Shown one piece after another: positions 16,614 through 25,871 of a stretch of DNA of 64,000 nucleotides. This stretch comes from Bacteroidota bacterium. Lineage in GTDB: Bacteria; Bacteroidota; Ignavibacteria; Ignavibacteriales; Melioribacteraceae. Under the pieces are notes generated by a model. The model ran no database searches and was not told the origin of the DNA. It worked only from the letters and a program-made list of their open reading frames with translations. The position numbers and the translations under genes are program-made. Location: NCBI GenBank assembly GCA_018829205.1, contig JAHJUE010000019.1, positions 182,612 to 246,611 on the forward strand, written 5' to 3'. The stretch's first letter is position 1. Each line of letters starts with the position of its first letter.

Positions 16614-16958
16614 TTATTTCAAATTTGTTTCACAATATGGACAAACATGCCACCTGGATTTAACAATTTTGCCGCAAGATGGACAGTTGTCTTTTAATTT
16701 AAAATTACATTCGGGGCAACGTAAATACGTTTCCTCTATATGTGCTTTACACTCCGGACAATTTTGATTCGACCTATTCGAGTGAAAATAATTAGTTATA
16801 ACTGATCTGCCATTGGTTTTACTTCCGGTGATTGTAACTAACCGAAATAACATGAATCCTACACCCGCAATTAGAAGTACTATAAAGAGCAAATTGCCGA
16901 GGTGCCAAAAGTTTCCGAATCCAAATCCCCATTCTGTACAATACATTTTTGTATCCAT
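16614..16958 (-). CDS. Membrane protein with a double zinc-ribbon tail, 114 aa
   Basis: Residues 18-42 (WHLGNLLFIVLLIAGVGFML) make one membrane helix. The C-terminal half carries four CxxC knuckles: NCPEC, RCPEC, NCPSC and VCPYC, i.e. two zinc ribbons side by side. The N-terminal segment before the helix is Trp/Phe/Gly-rich with one Cys. The ribbons would face the cytoplasm and may bind Zn or act as a protein dock. It is the first gene of the run that includes the Spy-like and DUF302 genes and has a sigma-54 type site upstream on the same strand. Confidence 0.75.
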   Translation of the reverse strand: MDTKMYCTEWGFGFGNFWHLGNLLFIVLLIAGVGFMLFRLVTITGSKTNGRSVITNYFHSNRSNQNCPECKAHIEETYLRCPECNFKLKDNCPSCGKIVKSRWHVCPYCETNLK

Positions 16959-16982
16959 TTTTTTTAGTTTTGTAATAGATGT

Positions 16983-16998
16983 AACAAGATATGTGCCA
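16983..16998 (-). promoter_or_regulatory. Sigma-54 type promoter on the minus strand
   Basis: On the minus strand the site reads TGGCACATATCTTGTT: a perfect TGGCAC -24 element and TTGT at the -12 position, with the normal spacing. It ends 24 bases before the zinc-ribbon gene start (16958) and may drive the 16958-13986 group. Confidence 0.45.
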
Positions 16999-17188
16999 GA
17001 AACAAAAGGTCTGATTTAATTAAGGCGAGTGTATTCTTTCTTTAAGAATTTTGACCGTATTGTCAAGATCTTTCCACTTGGATTATAAATGCTACTTAAA
17101 AAGAGGCTGAGAAGAAAATAGATTTTGAAAGCTATCTAAATCGGAGTGTGCAGTAATTTTACAATCTTTAATTTAACGGGAAAAAATT

Positions 17189-18553
17189 TCACACTTCTAT
17201 ACCGTATTCCTTGATCTTATTATACAAGGTTCTCCTCGAAATACCGAGTAATTCTGCCGTATGAGTAATATTGTTATCAGTATTAGCAAGTGTGTTAATG
17301 ATTAGTTCTTTTTCTACCTCTTTGATAGAGCGTCCCGGCATAACGTCTGTACCATTATCTGCCTTAGCAGAGTTTTTTAACGAAAAAGGGAGAGTTTCAG
17401 GGTTGATCATATTTTCACGGGACATAATAACTGTTCGTTCGATCACGTTTTCCAATTCTCTTACATTACCTGGCCAATCATACCGCACTATTTTATCTAT
17501 TGCCTCCGGAGTAAAACCGCGAATCAATCTATTATTTTTTTCAGTATATCTTTTTAAAAAATGTTCGGCTAATAAGGGAATATCTTGCTTCCTTTTTCGT
17601 AATGGCGGTAAAGTAATGGGGACAACGCTTAATCTAAAAAAAAGATCTTTGCGAAAATTTCCTTCATCAACTTCTAATTCCAAATCTTTATTAGTGGCGG
17701 CGATAATTCGTACATCAACTTTTATGGTTTTATCACCGCCCACACGTTCAAATTCACCTTCCTGTAAAACTCGTAAAATTTTTGCTTGTGTAGAAAGTGT
17801 CATATCTCCAATCTCGTCAAGAAAAAGGGTTCCGCCATCGGCTAATTCAAATCGACCCTGTCTTTTTGTTACTGCACCAGTAAAAGCTCCTTTTTCATGG
17901 CCGAATAATTCACTTTCCAATAAGTTTTCCGGCAAAGCCGCACAATTGATTTTCACAAATGGTTTATCTTTCTTGTAACTATTATTGTGGACTGCATTAG
18001 CAATTAATTCTTTACCAGTACCACTTTCACCCAAAATTAATATTGTAGCATCACTGGGTGCGGATAAAGCAAGTACTTCAAATAAATCTCTCATAGATTT
18101 ACTTTTCCCAATAATTGAAGAAATCTCAAATTCTTTCTTCAAACGTTCCTTAAGTGTTTTGTTTTCAGTTTGCAATTCTAAATAATCAAAAGTTTTTACA
18201 ACTGAGTGGCAAACTGCATCCATATCCAGAGGTTTTACAAAGTATTCGGTTGCGCCTAATTTAAGTGCTTCAACCGCTGTTTTAACGGAAGAATGGGCTG
18301 TCATTATCATCACAGGTATTGAGGGACTTAAATCTTTTATGTGCTTAAGGGCAGTGATACCATCAACATTTTTCATCTTGATATCCATAATAATAAGATC
18401 AAAAAAATCTTTCATAACAAGTTCAATAGCCTCATCTCCATCCTCAGCCTCGAAGATTTCATACCCCTTATCAGTCATGTTCACTTTTAACATTAAACGA
18501 TGCGACTGATCATCATCAACTAAAAGAATTTTTTTCTTTTTATTACTCGTCAT
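17189..18553 (-). CDS. Sigma-54-dependent response regulator, ZraR/AtoC-like
   Basis: A three-domain activator of 454 residues: receiver domain with the acidic pocket LVDDD, phospho-acceptor Asp 57 in DLIIMDIKM and the VKPL lysine; AAA+ domain with Walker A GESGTGKE and an intact GAFTGA loop (222-227) needed to contact sigma-54; and a Fis-type helix-turn-helix at the end (GISRRTLYNKIKEYG). It turns on sigma-54 promoters after phosphorylation. The ATG at 18553 overlaps the stop of the kinase gene by 11 bases, so the pair is translationally coupled; the longer frame to 18610 adds non-conserved residues. The closest functional parallels are ZraR and HydG of the zinc/lead envelope response. Confidence 0.92.
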   Translation of the reverse strand: MTSNKKKKILLVDDDQSHRLMLKVNMTDKGYEIFEAEDGDEAIELVMKDFFDLIIMDIKMKNVDGITALKHIKDLSPSIPVMIMTAHSSVKTAVEALKLGATEYFVKPLDMDAVCHSVVKTFDYLELQTENKTLKERLKKEFEISSIIGKSKSMRDLFEVLALSAPSDATILILGESGTGKELIANAVHNNSYKKDKPFVKINCAALPENLLESELFGHEKGAFTGAVTKRQGRFELADGGTLFLDEIGDMTLSTQAKILRVLQEGEFERVGGDKTIKVDVRIIAATNKDLELEVDEGNFRKDLFFRLSVVPITLPPLRKRKQDIPLLAEHFLKRYTEKNNRLIRGFTPEAIDKIVRYDWPGNVRELENVIERTVIMSRENMINPETLPFSLKNSAKADNGTDVMPGRSIKEVEKELIINTLANTDNNITHTAELLGISRRTLYNKIKEYGIEV

Positions 18554-20210
18554 AATTTTTTGCTCTTTTGGGTAATTTAATAATAAATGTTGTTCCTTTC
18601 CCCGCATCACTTAACACACCTATTTCACCATTGTGATTTTCTATTATCCTGTAAACAATAGCCAAACCCAATCCGGTTCCACCTTGCTTTGATGTAAAAA
18701 AGGGGTCGAATATTTTGGGTATGTCGTCCTGTTTTATCCCTTTGCCATTGTCGGAAACTTCAACAATTATAAAGTCTTTATCTTCAGAAAATAAAATTTT
18801 TAATATACCGGCTTCATACAATGCATCTATCGCATTGAGGAACAGATTTAAGAATACTTGAGTTAACAAATCGTCATCAGCTAACACCGGTTTAATATTA
18901 TCATTATTCTCTAATTTAACATGTACCTTTTTCTCAGTTAATTCTGATTCAACTAACTTTAATGAATGGTTAATTATTTTTTCTATTTCAATAGGATGCA
19001 ATTTGGGTTCATACGGTTTCGCAAAGTTTAATAAATCTTGTATGACACGGTTTAGCCTGTCCACTTCATTCATCATCACGGAAGCATATTCCCAATTTTC
19101 CGAACTCACGTCGAACTTATTGCGCAGATACATTGCAAATCCTTTAATTGAACTTAAAGGATTACGAATTTCGTGAGCAATGCCTGCAGCCATTCTTCCT
19201 AAGCTAGCCAGCCTTTCGGATCTCTCTACCGCTTTTTCCAATGATTTAAGTTCCCTTAGGTCGCTCAATATAATAACAGTTCCAATAGTTTTATTTTTCT
19301 CATCATTGATCTTACTTGATATAATGTTTAAGGGGATAGAACTACCGTCTTTAAGATGACATTCTATTTGTTGTTCTAATTTATCGCTCTCAAAATTCAT
19401 TACCATATCAGTTTCGCAATTTGGAACAATATCTTGAATCTTTTTACCTATGGGTTCTGTATTTTCTAATTTCAATAATCTCAAAGCAGTTCTATTTATA
19501 GTTTCTACTTTACCGGTTCTATCTAACGATATTAATCCGTTTGGCATACTTTGGATAACATTAGAGATGTATTCCTGGACATTTTGCAAAGAGATGTTCA
19601 AGGAGTAGTAACGCCTAATAACAAAAATAAAATAGACAGATGCCAGCCCAATTATAAGTAGAAGTATGCTTGTACCAAAAGCCCTTCTTATATCTTCAGC
19701 CTGGGCTTCATAAAATTTGTTAGCAAATAATTCTATAACAACTATATAGCTTAATCCCGATCTTTCAATATCGAGATCTTCCTCAGTGAAAATATCGTAT
19801 GGTACACTCATGCTGGACACAAAAGTAAAAATATAGTTCTCTTTACTATCTTGGCTTATGTCCTGGTGCCCTTGATCAAAATTAGTGTTGTTAAAATCTT
19901 TGGGATATGATTTGTTTCCTATTAATATTTTTTTCTCTTTATCATATATTTGTATATCCTTTACAAAAGGAGAAGACTTCAACTCTTCAACATATTTTCC
20001 GAATTGTTCATGATTAATAATAAAACCCGCCTTAGATTGGGCTTGTAATGATGTGATAATTAATTTTCCCTCTTGCAAAAGTAGATCTTGCATTAATGAT
20101 CTTTCGCGGTCATAGTTCCTATATGTAAACCACCCTAAAGCGATTATTAACACTATAGAAAGAACCCCTAGAAAGATCGTGAATATGTTTAATAATTTAT
20201 ATTGTTTCAT
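18543..20210 (-). CDS. Sensor histidine kinase, ZraS-like
   Basis: Two membrane helices (residues 8-28 and 178-198) frame a 150-residue periplasmic sensor; a PAS domain follows (about 212-320, SMPNGLISLDRTGKVETINR). The phospho-accepting His 346 lies in GIAHEIRNPLSSIKGF, and the ATPase domain carries NLFLNAIDAL, VSDNGKGI and GTGLGLAIV. This layout matches ZraS/AtoS-type kinases that pair with sigma-54 activators. The gene starts 18 bases after the end of the ATPase gene at 20229, so the order zntA-like, kinase, regulator is one operon. The sensed ligand is probably a metal by context. Confidence 0.9.
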   Translation of the reverse strand: MKQYKLLNIFTIFLGVLSIVLIIALGWFTYRNYDRERSLMQDLLLQEGKLIITSLQAQSKAGFIINHEQFGKYVEELKSSPFVKDIQIYDKEKKILIGNKSYPKDFNNTNFDQGHQDISQDSKENYIFTFVSSMSVPYDIFTEEDLDIERSGLSYIVVIELFANKFYEAQAEDIRRAFGTSILLLIIGLASVYFIFVIRRYYSLNISLQNVQEYISNVIQSMPNGLISLDRTGKVETINRTALRLLKLENTEPIGKKIQDIVPNCETDMVMNFESDKLEQQIECHLKDGSSIPLNIISSKINDEKNKTIGTVIILSDLRELKSLEKAVERSERLASLGRMAAGIAHEIRNPLSSIKGFAMYLRNKFDVSSENWEYASVMMNEVDRLNRVIQDLLNFAKPYEPKLHPIEIEKIINHSLKLVESELTEKKVHVKLENNDNIKPVLADDDLLTQVFLNLFLNAIDALYEAGILKILFSEDKDFIIVEVSDNGKGIKQDDIPKIFDPFFTSKQGGTGLGLAIVYRIIENHNGEIGVLSDAGKGTTFIIKLPKRAKNYDE

Positions 20211-20228
20211 TTATATTACGTTTTATTG

Positions 20229-22313
20229 TTACTTTAAAACCCTTGTCGCATTCAAAATAGCTAGAACAGCCACCCCCATATCTCCGAAAACTGCTTCCCA
20301 CATTGTTGCTATCCCGAATATTCCTAATATTATAAAGATTGATTTAACACCAAGAGCAAAAAGAATATTTTGCCATACAATTTTTCTTGTTTTATTTGCA
20401 ACATCAATTGCCTCAGCAACTTTAGAAGGGGAGTCTGTCATCAATACAACATCTGCAGTTTCAATTGCTGCATCGGAACCAAGTGCGCCCATTGCTATTC
20501 CAACATCTGCACGAGCTAAGACCGGCGCATCATTTATTCCGTCTCCAACAAAAGCTACTTTATTTTTGCTATCGCTGCTCAGTAATTTTTCGATGTGTTC
20601 GACTTTATTTTCCGGTAATAAATCATGGTAATATTTATTTATACCTAATTTTTTAGCAAAGACTTCTGTAGTCGATTTATTATCGCCCGTAAGCATTATA
20701 GTATTTATTCCTTTATCCCTCAAATTTCTAATTGCAGCTATTGAATCATCTTTTAAACTATCTGAAATAATAATGTAGCCTGCATATTCCGTATCAACTG
20801 CAATATGAACCACAGTTCCTTCCACATCACAAATTTTGTGTTCTATTTTTTCTTTATGAAGAAGTTTGTCATTTCCTGCAAATATTAATTTCCCATCAAT
20901 ATTTACTTTTATTCCGTGTCCTGATATTTCGGAAACATCATTTATCCTGGAATTATCTATTTCAAATTTATATGCTTCAAGTATTGATTTTGCAATAGGG
21001 TGATTGGAGTTTGCTTCAGCGTGTGCGGCATAATCAATTATTTGTTCTTTGCTAAAACCGTTTGAAGTTACTATTTCCGAAACTTTGAATTCACCTTTTG
21101 TTAATGTTCCGGTTTTATCAAACACAACTGTTTTTACCTGAGTTAAAGCATCAAGAAAATTTGAGCCTTTTACAAGAATGCCTTTTTTTGAAGCTCCGCC
21201 AATCCCGCCGAAATATCCGAGAGGAATACTAATCACTAATGCACAAGGGCACGAAATAACCAGCACAACTAATGCTCTGTAAACCCAATCGCTGAATAAT
21301 TGTCCGGAAAACAAAAGTGGAGGCAATACTGCTAATAGTATTGCGCCGAACACAACAACCGGTGTATAGTACTTAGCAAATGTTGTAATAAATTTTTCAG
21401 TCTCAGCTTTCTTAGATGTAGCATTTTCAACAAGCTCAAGAATTCTTGAGATAGATGATTCACTAAATAACTTTGTAACTCTAATAGTTAGCAACCCGGA
21501 TTGATTTATCATTCCTGCTAATACAACATCTTTTTCTTTAACTTTTCTTGGAACGCTTTCACCGGTTAGGGCAGAAGTATCTAAAAATGAATTTCCTTCA
21601 AGTATTTTCCCGTCCAAAGGAACTTTCTCTCCGGCTTTTACAACTATTTCTTCTCCAATTAGCACTTCTTCTGGTGAGACTTTTTTTACTTCTCCATTTG
21701 ATTTTAGATTAGCGTAATCCGGCTTTATTTCCAACAAGGATTTAATAGATTTTCGGGAACGGTTTACTGCAATATCCTGAAATAATTCTCCGATAACATA
21801 AAACAGCATTACAGCTACTGCTTCCGGCATTTCATCAATTGCAAACGCTCCAAGTGTTGCAATAGTCATAAGAAAATTTTCATCGAATACCTTACCTCTA
21901 ATAATATTTTTGAAGGCTTTTGATATAACATTCCAACCGCTTATAAGATATGCGGTAACGAAAATTAGATATTCGGCGAAATGGTAGGGTGTATTATGAA
22001 TTTCTCTTTCAAAGATTAGGCCTATTATTACAAGAGTAAGCGCTGATATTGTTTTTAATATTGCCCACTTATTTTCGGCGAGTTCACTTTTAGAAACAAG
22101 ATTTCTATTTGTTCCCAAATTATGTAATTCCACTTCCGGCTCAAGTTCTTTTATTTTACTTTTTATCATTTCAATATTGTCGGTATCTATAGTCATTGTT
22201 GAGTTGGCAAAATTAACATTAACAAATTTTACTCCTTCCAGTTTTGAGAGTCCCTCTTCAATCTTAATTGCACAAGAAACACAGTCAATATTTTTTAATT
22301 GATACTTTTTCAT
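20229..22313 (-). CDS. zntA: P1B-2 type Zn/Cd/Pb-exporting ATPase, ZntA-like
   Basis: One HMA domain at the start (NIDCVSCAIKIEEGL, CxxC), actuator TGES, metal-site CPC in SCPCALVISIPLGYFGG, phosphorylated Asp in DKTGTLTKG, the NHPIA signature and [10 protein letters not shown]. The last helix holds FGDMGVAVLAILNATRVL, the D-x-G that supplies the divalent-metal ligand in ZntA-type pumps. It thus exports Zn2+, Cd2+ or Pb2+. The second ATG (22313) has AAAGG at a normal distance; the first (22319) is too close to it. A decayed paralogue lies at 13503. Co-transcription with the two-component genes suggests that the pump and its control are one unit. Confidence 0.92.
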   Translation of the reverse strand: MKKYQLKNIDCVSCAIKIEEGLSKLEGVKFVNVNFANSTMTIDTDNIEMIKSKIKELEPEVELHNLGTNRNLVSKSELAENKWAILKTISALTLVIIGLIFEREIHNTPYHFAEYLIFVTAYLISGWNVISKAFKNIIRGKVFDENFLMTIATLGAFAIDEMPEAVAVMLFYVIGELFQDIAVNRSRKSIKSLLEIKPDYANLKSNGEVKKVSPEEVLIGEEIVVKAGEKVPLDGKILEGNSFLDTSALTGESVPRKVKEKDVVLAGMINQSGLLTIRVTKLFSESSISRILELVENATSKKAETEKFITTFAKYYTPVVVFGAILLAVLPPLLFSGQLFSDWVYRALVVLVISCPCALVISIPLGYFGGIGGASKKGILVKGSNFLDALTQVKTVVFDKTGTLTKGEFKVSEIVTSNGFSKEQIIDYAAHAEANSNHPIAKSILEAYKFEIDNSRINDVSEISGHGIKVNIDGKLIFAGNDKLLHKEKIEHKICDVEGTVVHIAVDTEYAGYIIISDSLKDDSIAAIRNLRDKGINTIMLTGDNKSTTEVFAKKLGINKYYHDLLPENKVEHIEKLLSSDSKNKVAFVGDGINDAPVLARADVGIAMGALGSDAAIETADVVLMTDSPSKVAEAIDVANKTRKIVWQNILFALGVKSIFIILGIFGIATMWEAVFGDMGVAVLAILNATRVLK

Positions 22314-22333
22314 ATACATACCTTTTGTTTTTT

Positions 22334-22975
22334 TTATTTTATAAAGTATCCTGTTATTCCTAAAATAACCAAAATAATCCCAGTAATTGTTTTTTCGTGA
22401 TGTTCTAGAAAGTGAGATTTAATTTTCTTAACACCCTTCATTCCGAGCCATACAAGTAGTAACATTCCAGTAATTGTGATAATTGTGTAAATTACCGAAA
22501 CAGTAATTATTCCTTCCCAGCCGAGTTTACTCGCAACAAAAAAGTATGCTTCAATTTCGAGAAAAGGAAAAAAAAACATTGAGGTAGTTAAAGCCAAATT
22601 TATAGCAGAGGTGTTTTTTTTCTTATCAGCATCAATGTGAATATCGTGATGGTGATGATGTTTGTTTGATCTGATACTAAGAATTAGATAAATAATTCCA
22701 AGAAGTATCAATATGCCTGGAGCAATTACTTCAATAATGAATGAATATGAGCCGGATAATTTATAACCAAAAAATCCCACTATTATTCCAATAATTATTG
22801 TGCTTATCGTATGGGCGAAACCAGCAATTGCAATGATACCTAATGTTACTTTCTCATTCCATTTTTCTGATTTTGAAAGAGCTACCAAAGGAATCCAATG
22901 GTTTGGTATTGATGCGTGAACTATACTTAGTAAAAACGCGCCTATAATTATTTGTGATAAACCTGTCATACTCAA
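22334..22975 (-). CDS. NicO/RcnA-like membrane transporter with a His-rich loop
   Basis: Six or so membrane helices with HASIPNHWIPLVALSKSEKW early and GFAHTISTIIIGIIVG after it, the two His motifs of the NicO/RcnA and UreH-like group that moves Ni2+, Co2+ or other divalent metals. A cytoplasmic loop near residue 110 carries HHHHHDIHIDADKKK. At 213 residues it is compact but complete. It lies 14-20 bases before the ZntA-like gene, with which it is likely co-transcribed. The metal cannot be named from sequence; Zn/Cd or Ni/Co export is suggested by the neighbours. Confidence 0.7.
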   Translation of the reverse strand: MSMTGLSQIIIGAFLLSIVHASIPNHWIPLVALSKSEKWNEKVTLGIIAIAGFAHTISTIIIGIIVGFFGYKLSGSYSFIIEVIAPGILILLGIIYLILSIRSNKHHHHHDIHIDADKKKNTSAINLALTTSMFFFPFLEIEAYFFVASKLGWEGIITVSVIYTIITITGMLLLVWLGMKGVKKIKSHFLEHHEKTITGIILVILGITGYFIK

Positions 22976-23030
22976 TTCTCCTTAGTCTATCTCTCACTTG
23001 ATATTATTCTACAATAAATATCTTCCAGCA

Positions 23031-23621
23031 TTAAATCCATCTTCTTGTTTTAGTACAATAGTTCTGATAGAGACTTCCCTGCGACTTGAATAGATTTTCT
23101 TCCTCCAGTCTCACTTGTATCTGAATCAAAAAAAAGTAAACAGTCCCAACCGTAAAAGATAATATGTTTGGCAAAATTAAAAAGAATCCCAAGTATGAAA
23201 GAAGAGTACCTAAGAAAAATGGATTTCTTGAATATCCGAATAGCCCATCGGCAACTAATTTCACATCGCTATTTACTTCAAGTCCTATTCTCCAAGAAGA
23301 GCGCATATAGTATTGTGCTGTCAAACAAATAAAAAATCCCAAAACCATTATGAAAAGCCCTGAATAATCCAAATTTACTACTTCTAAATAATGAATGGGA
23401 ATTAGCCACTGATATATTTCTTGTGATAAAACATAAGACAACAAAACCAATGGGATTATTATTCCTACAGCTTTAATACTCTTTTCTACATAGCTTATTA
23501 CACCTTTGCTCTTACCTAAAACATACGGGTTTTTGCCGGTTCTCTTAAATACCAAAATTGAATTCAGTGCAAATAAGACCCCATAATAAAAGAGGAAATA
23601 AAAAATTAAAAATACTTTCAT
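23031..23621 (-). CDS. Isoprenylcysteine carboxyl methyltransferase-like membrane protein (ICMT/PEMT family)
   Basis: Five membrane helices with the SAM-binding end typical of this family: GLFGYSRNPFFLGTLLSYLG followed by EEENLFKSQGSLYQNYCTKTRRW, including the RNP and E-E-x-L-x-x motifs. Bacterial members methylate unknown lipids or small molecules and are often found in metal-resistance clusters. At 196 residues it is the normal length. It lies between the truncated OsmC-like gene and the NicO-like gene, on the same strand. The substrate is unknown. Confidence 0.75.
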   Translation of the reverse strand: MKVFLIFYFLFYYGVLFALNSILVFKRTGKNPYVLGKSKGVISYVEKSIKAVGIIIPLVLLSYVLSQEIYQWLIPIHYLEVVNLDYSGLFIMVLGFFICLTAQYYMRSSWRIGLEVNSDVKLVADGLFGYSRNPFFLGTLLSYLGFFLILPNILSFTVGTVYFFLIQIQVRLEEENLFKSQGSLYQNYCTKTRRWI

Positions 23622-23663
23622 TATATTATCTCATGTTATTTTGAACTAGGTTTAAAAACATAT

Positions 23664-23855
23664 TTAAAAAGTAAACACTTTCCATGGATATTTTACTACC
23701 ATAGTTGCAAATCTACTGGCATAGCAAGATGCTAATCCATAAAAACAGTAGTGCATTGGATCCGGCTGCGAACCGCTTCCACCAATAAACGTGTGATTAT
23801 CAACCTTGAATTCGGTTTCTCCGCCTTCAATAATTACATTATTAATTTTGTTCAT
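23664..23855 (-). pseudogene. Truncated OsmC-family protein, 63 aa
   Basis: The piece FIGGSGSQPDPMHYCFYGLASCYASRFATM matches the core of OsmC/Ohr-type peroxiredoxins (two cysteines about eight residues apart, the first after PDP). Family members have 130-200 residues, but here a stop follows at residue 64, removing the C-terminal half, and I see no continuation downstream in another frame before the next gene. It is probably a broken gene; a short functional product cannot be excluded. Confidence 0.6.
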
Positions 23856-23900
23856 ATCTAATTTCTAAATTATTTTTTTGTTATAGTATTCATCGTTTAT

Positions 23901-24248
23901 TTACTTTAATACAGTAACTCTAGAAGCCGTAAGAGTGTTTCCGTGCATATGTCCTAACACTTCAATAACCTCTGCATTAATGATATCAGCTGGCGCCGGC
24001 TCATGAAGTGAAACTTGAACTTCAATATCATCTTTATCTTTTACGTAAAAAGAAATAATATTTCCGATGCCATCTCTTTCAAATCCTTTAGCTTTAACTA
24101 CCTCTACGTTTATTACCTGGTTTATTTCACTGCCGGGGCTGAACTTACTAAATGAACCAACTTTATCTGAAGGCGCGAAATAATTAAAGTACATTACAGC
24201 AAATAGGATAACAAAGAATGTAGTTGCAATTATTTTTGATGTTTTCAT
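23901..24248 (-). CDS. Exported OB-fold-like protein, 115 aa (CcmE-like, uncertain)
   Basis: A signal anchor (residues 7-24) is followed by a beta-rich domain with NVEVVKAKGFERDGIGNIISF and PADIINAEVIEVLGHMHGNTLTAS. The strand order resembles the OB fold of the cytochrome c maturation protein CcmE, but the heme-binding His motif of CcmE is not present; HMHGN is the only candidate. The start overlaps the stop of the TPR gene by four bases (ATGA), so the two are coupled. Taken together this could be a cytochrome maturation or metal-delivery pair, but that is weak inference. Confidence 0.45.
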   Translation of the reverse strand: MKTSKIIATTFFVILFAVMYFNYFAPSDKVGSFSKFSPGSEINQVINVEVVKAKGFERDGIGNIISFYVKDKDDIEVQVSLHEPAPADIINAEVIEVLGHMHGNTLTASRVTVLK

Positions 24249-25099
24249 TTATTCGTCCTAATAGTTTGATTATTATTAAATTGGAAATATATGTTTAGAC
24301 TTAGAGTTAAAGTAGGATTTGGACTTTTTCGTGCGATGGTAAACGCTTCATCAAATTCAGACTCTGCTTTATCTATTTCGCCATTTATTCTATAAATATT
24401 ACCAAGTAGATAATGACCTTCAGGCTGAGATGAATTTTCAGATTCATCCAGCTTAGCGTATTTTAATGCCTTTTCATAATCTCCTATTTTAAAATACACA
24501 TCGGCAAGCAGCAATTCCATCCTCTTAAATTTTAATCCAAGAGCCTTTATTTCATTTACCTGAGTAAGAACATTTTCATATTTTTTTAGTAACCAGTAAG
24601 CTAGAGTTTTTCCAAGAAGGCTTTCAGTATCCAAATTATCTCTTATCAAAGCACGCTCAAATAATTTAATTGCCTCATCAGGCATATTATTTTGAAGATG
24701 GATAATTCCGAGTTGTCTAATTGAGTTTGAACTTGTTGTGTTAAGTTCTGCTGCTTTGTTAAGATTAATTCTTGCTTCATCAAGCCGCCCGATTATACTA
24801 TTGAGAATGCCAAGGTTGTGGTATGCCCTAGATTTTTTTGGATTGAACTTTACAGCTTTCTCAAAATAGTATAGTGATTTTTCCATATTTCCAGATTGTT
24901 GATAAATTACTCCGAGATTAGTTAGAGCATCGTAGTTTGTGCTGTCAGTTTTAAGAATCATTTCATAATAATTACCAATATTATCAAGGTAATTTTCTTC
25001 TTTAGAGTTTTGCTCGTCAGCTTGTCCATTCAAACTCTTGCTTAAAACTATTATCAATAATAAAAAAATAGCTAATGGTATCCGGAAATGTCTAAACAT
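24245..25099 (-). CDS. Exported tetratricopeptide-repeat protein
   Basis: A signal peptide (residues 1-25) precedes at least five TPR units between residues 40 and 265, e.g. YDALTNLGVIYQQSGNMEKS and AYHNLGILNSIIGRLDEAR. TPR arrays bind partner proteins; here in the periplasm. The ribosome site (AAGGAGATGAAACT) is strong. It is coupled by a 4-base overlap to the OB-fold-like protein, which suggests that the two work together. NrfG/CcmH-type TPR proteins in cytochrome assembly are one possible parallel, but there is no CcmF or CcmH in the window. Confidence 0.8.
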   Translation of the reverse strand: MFRHFRIPLAIFLLLIIVLSKSLNGQADEQNSKEENYLDNIGNYYEMILKTDSTNYDALTNLGVIYQQSGNMEKSLYYFEKAVKFNPKKSRAYHNLGILNSIIGRLDEARINLNKAAELNTTSSNSIRQLGIIHLQNNMPDEAIKLFERALIRDNLDTESLLGKTLAYWLLKKYENVLTQVNEIKALGLKFKRMELLLADVYFKIGDYEKALKYAKLDESENSSQPEGHYLLGNIYRINGEIDKAESEFDEAFTIARKSPNPTLTLSLNIYFQFNNNQTIRTNK

Positions 25100-25204
25100 A
25101 GTTTCATCTCCTTTTTTAACTTTTTTTTAGATTCTTTTTACATGCGATATAATATAACATTTACTCAATCTTCATTAGTTCGATTTTTAGCAAAATAAAA
25201 TACT

Positions 25205-25252
25205 AAACAACTGTCCTGCTATTCTAAAATGAATAGTTCCAAACAGTTGTTT
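25205..25252 (-). terminator. Long hairpin after the lipoprotein gene
   Basis: Ten-base arms AAACAACTGT / ACAGTTGTTT enclose a second hairpin (CTATTC / GAATAG); an AT-rich tail follows on the minus strand. It lies between the lipoprotein stop (25297) and the TPR start, so it is probably a terminator, though the T run is interrupted. Confidence 0.5.
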
Positions 25253-25296
25253 GGTTAATTTATAAAAGCATAACTTCTTAATTCCGCATAATAAAT

Positions 25297-25785
25297 TCAG
25301 TTCACTTTATGATATGTTACAACATTTAGAGGTGTCTCTAATTTTTTTCCGCCTATTGAATTTATTATAAAATTTAATTGATAATTTCTTTGTTTATCAT
25401 ATTCATAGAAAAATGTTTTTTCTTTATATCTGGTACTTTGTGTTTCGGCATTTAAGGTAGCTATTTCTTTATATTTTTGAGCAGTATATCTTCGCGCATA
25501 TCTGCGTTTAAGCTTTGCTTTGATTATCAGTGATATTTCATTATTGGGCATAAGTTCGTTTGTTGCTGCATCAAATATGTTGATGGAATATCTAACCCTT
25601 TCTCCGGTTGTGGCTACTGGGATATTTGCAACGATTTTATAATTTTCAACTATTGCTTCTCTTATAGTATTATCATCATCTTTTGTATTTAGATAAACTT
25701 TAGATGCAAAACCTCCAAACATCATACAAGAATTCAGTAAGCTACTCAACAAGATGATACCGAAAATAAAAATTGATTTTTTCAT
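25297..25785 (-). CDS. Lipoprotein of unknown function, 162 aa
   Basis: Residues 1-20 end in LLNSC, a lipobox with Cys 20 as the lipid anchor. The rest is a beta-rich domain with INIFDAATNELMPNNEISL and many basic residues (AKLKRRYARRYTAQKYKE) that I do not recognise. It is followed by its own hairpin and preceded by the PII terminator, so it may be transcribed alone. Its place between the RND pump cluster and the TPR gene is the only clue to its role. Confidence 0.6.
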   Translation of the reverse strand: MKKSIFIFGIILLSSLLNSCMMFGGFASKVYLNTKDDDNTIREAIVENYKIVANIPVATTGERVRYSINIFDAATNELMPNNEISLIIKAKLKRRYARRYTAQKYKEIATLNAETQSTRYKEKTFFYEYDKQRNYQLNFIINSIGGKKLETPLNVVTYHKVN

Positions 25786-25820
25786 TTTAACACCTTTTAT
25801 ATTCTTTAAATTTTTTAAAA

Positions 25821-25858
25821 CTCTCTAAATGGGAGAACAATAGTTTCCATTTAGAGAG
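25821..25858 (-). terminator. Rho-independent terminator after the PII-like gene
   Basis: A stem of twelve perfect pairs (CTCTCTAAATGG / CCATTTAGAGAG) with a short loop, then TTTTAAAAAATTT on the minus strand, 14 bases past the stop at 25872. Confidence 0.85.
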
Positions 25859-25871
25859 CCCAAAGAACAGA

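Noticed and set aside
17271..17978. A 235-residue frame opposite the response regulator
   Set aside because: Long only because the other strand is conserved coding sequence; no start signal and no family.
23901..24248. Firm assignment as CcmE
   Set aside because: The heme-binding His motif is missing and no other cytochrome maturation gene is nearby; only an OB-fold resemblance can be claimed.
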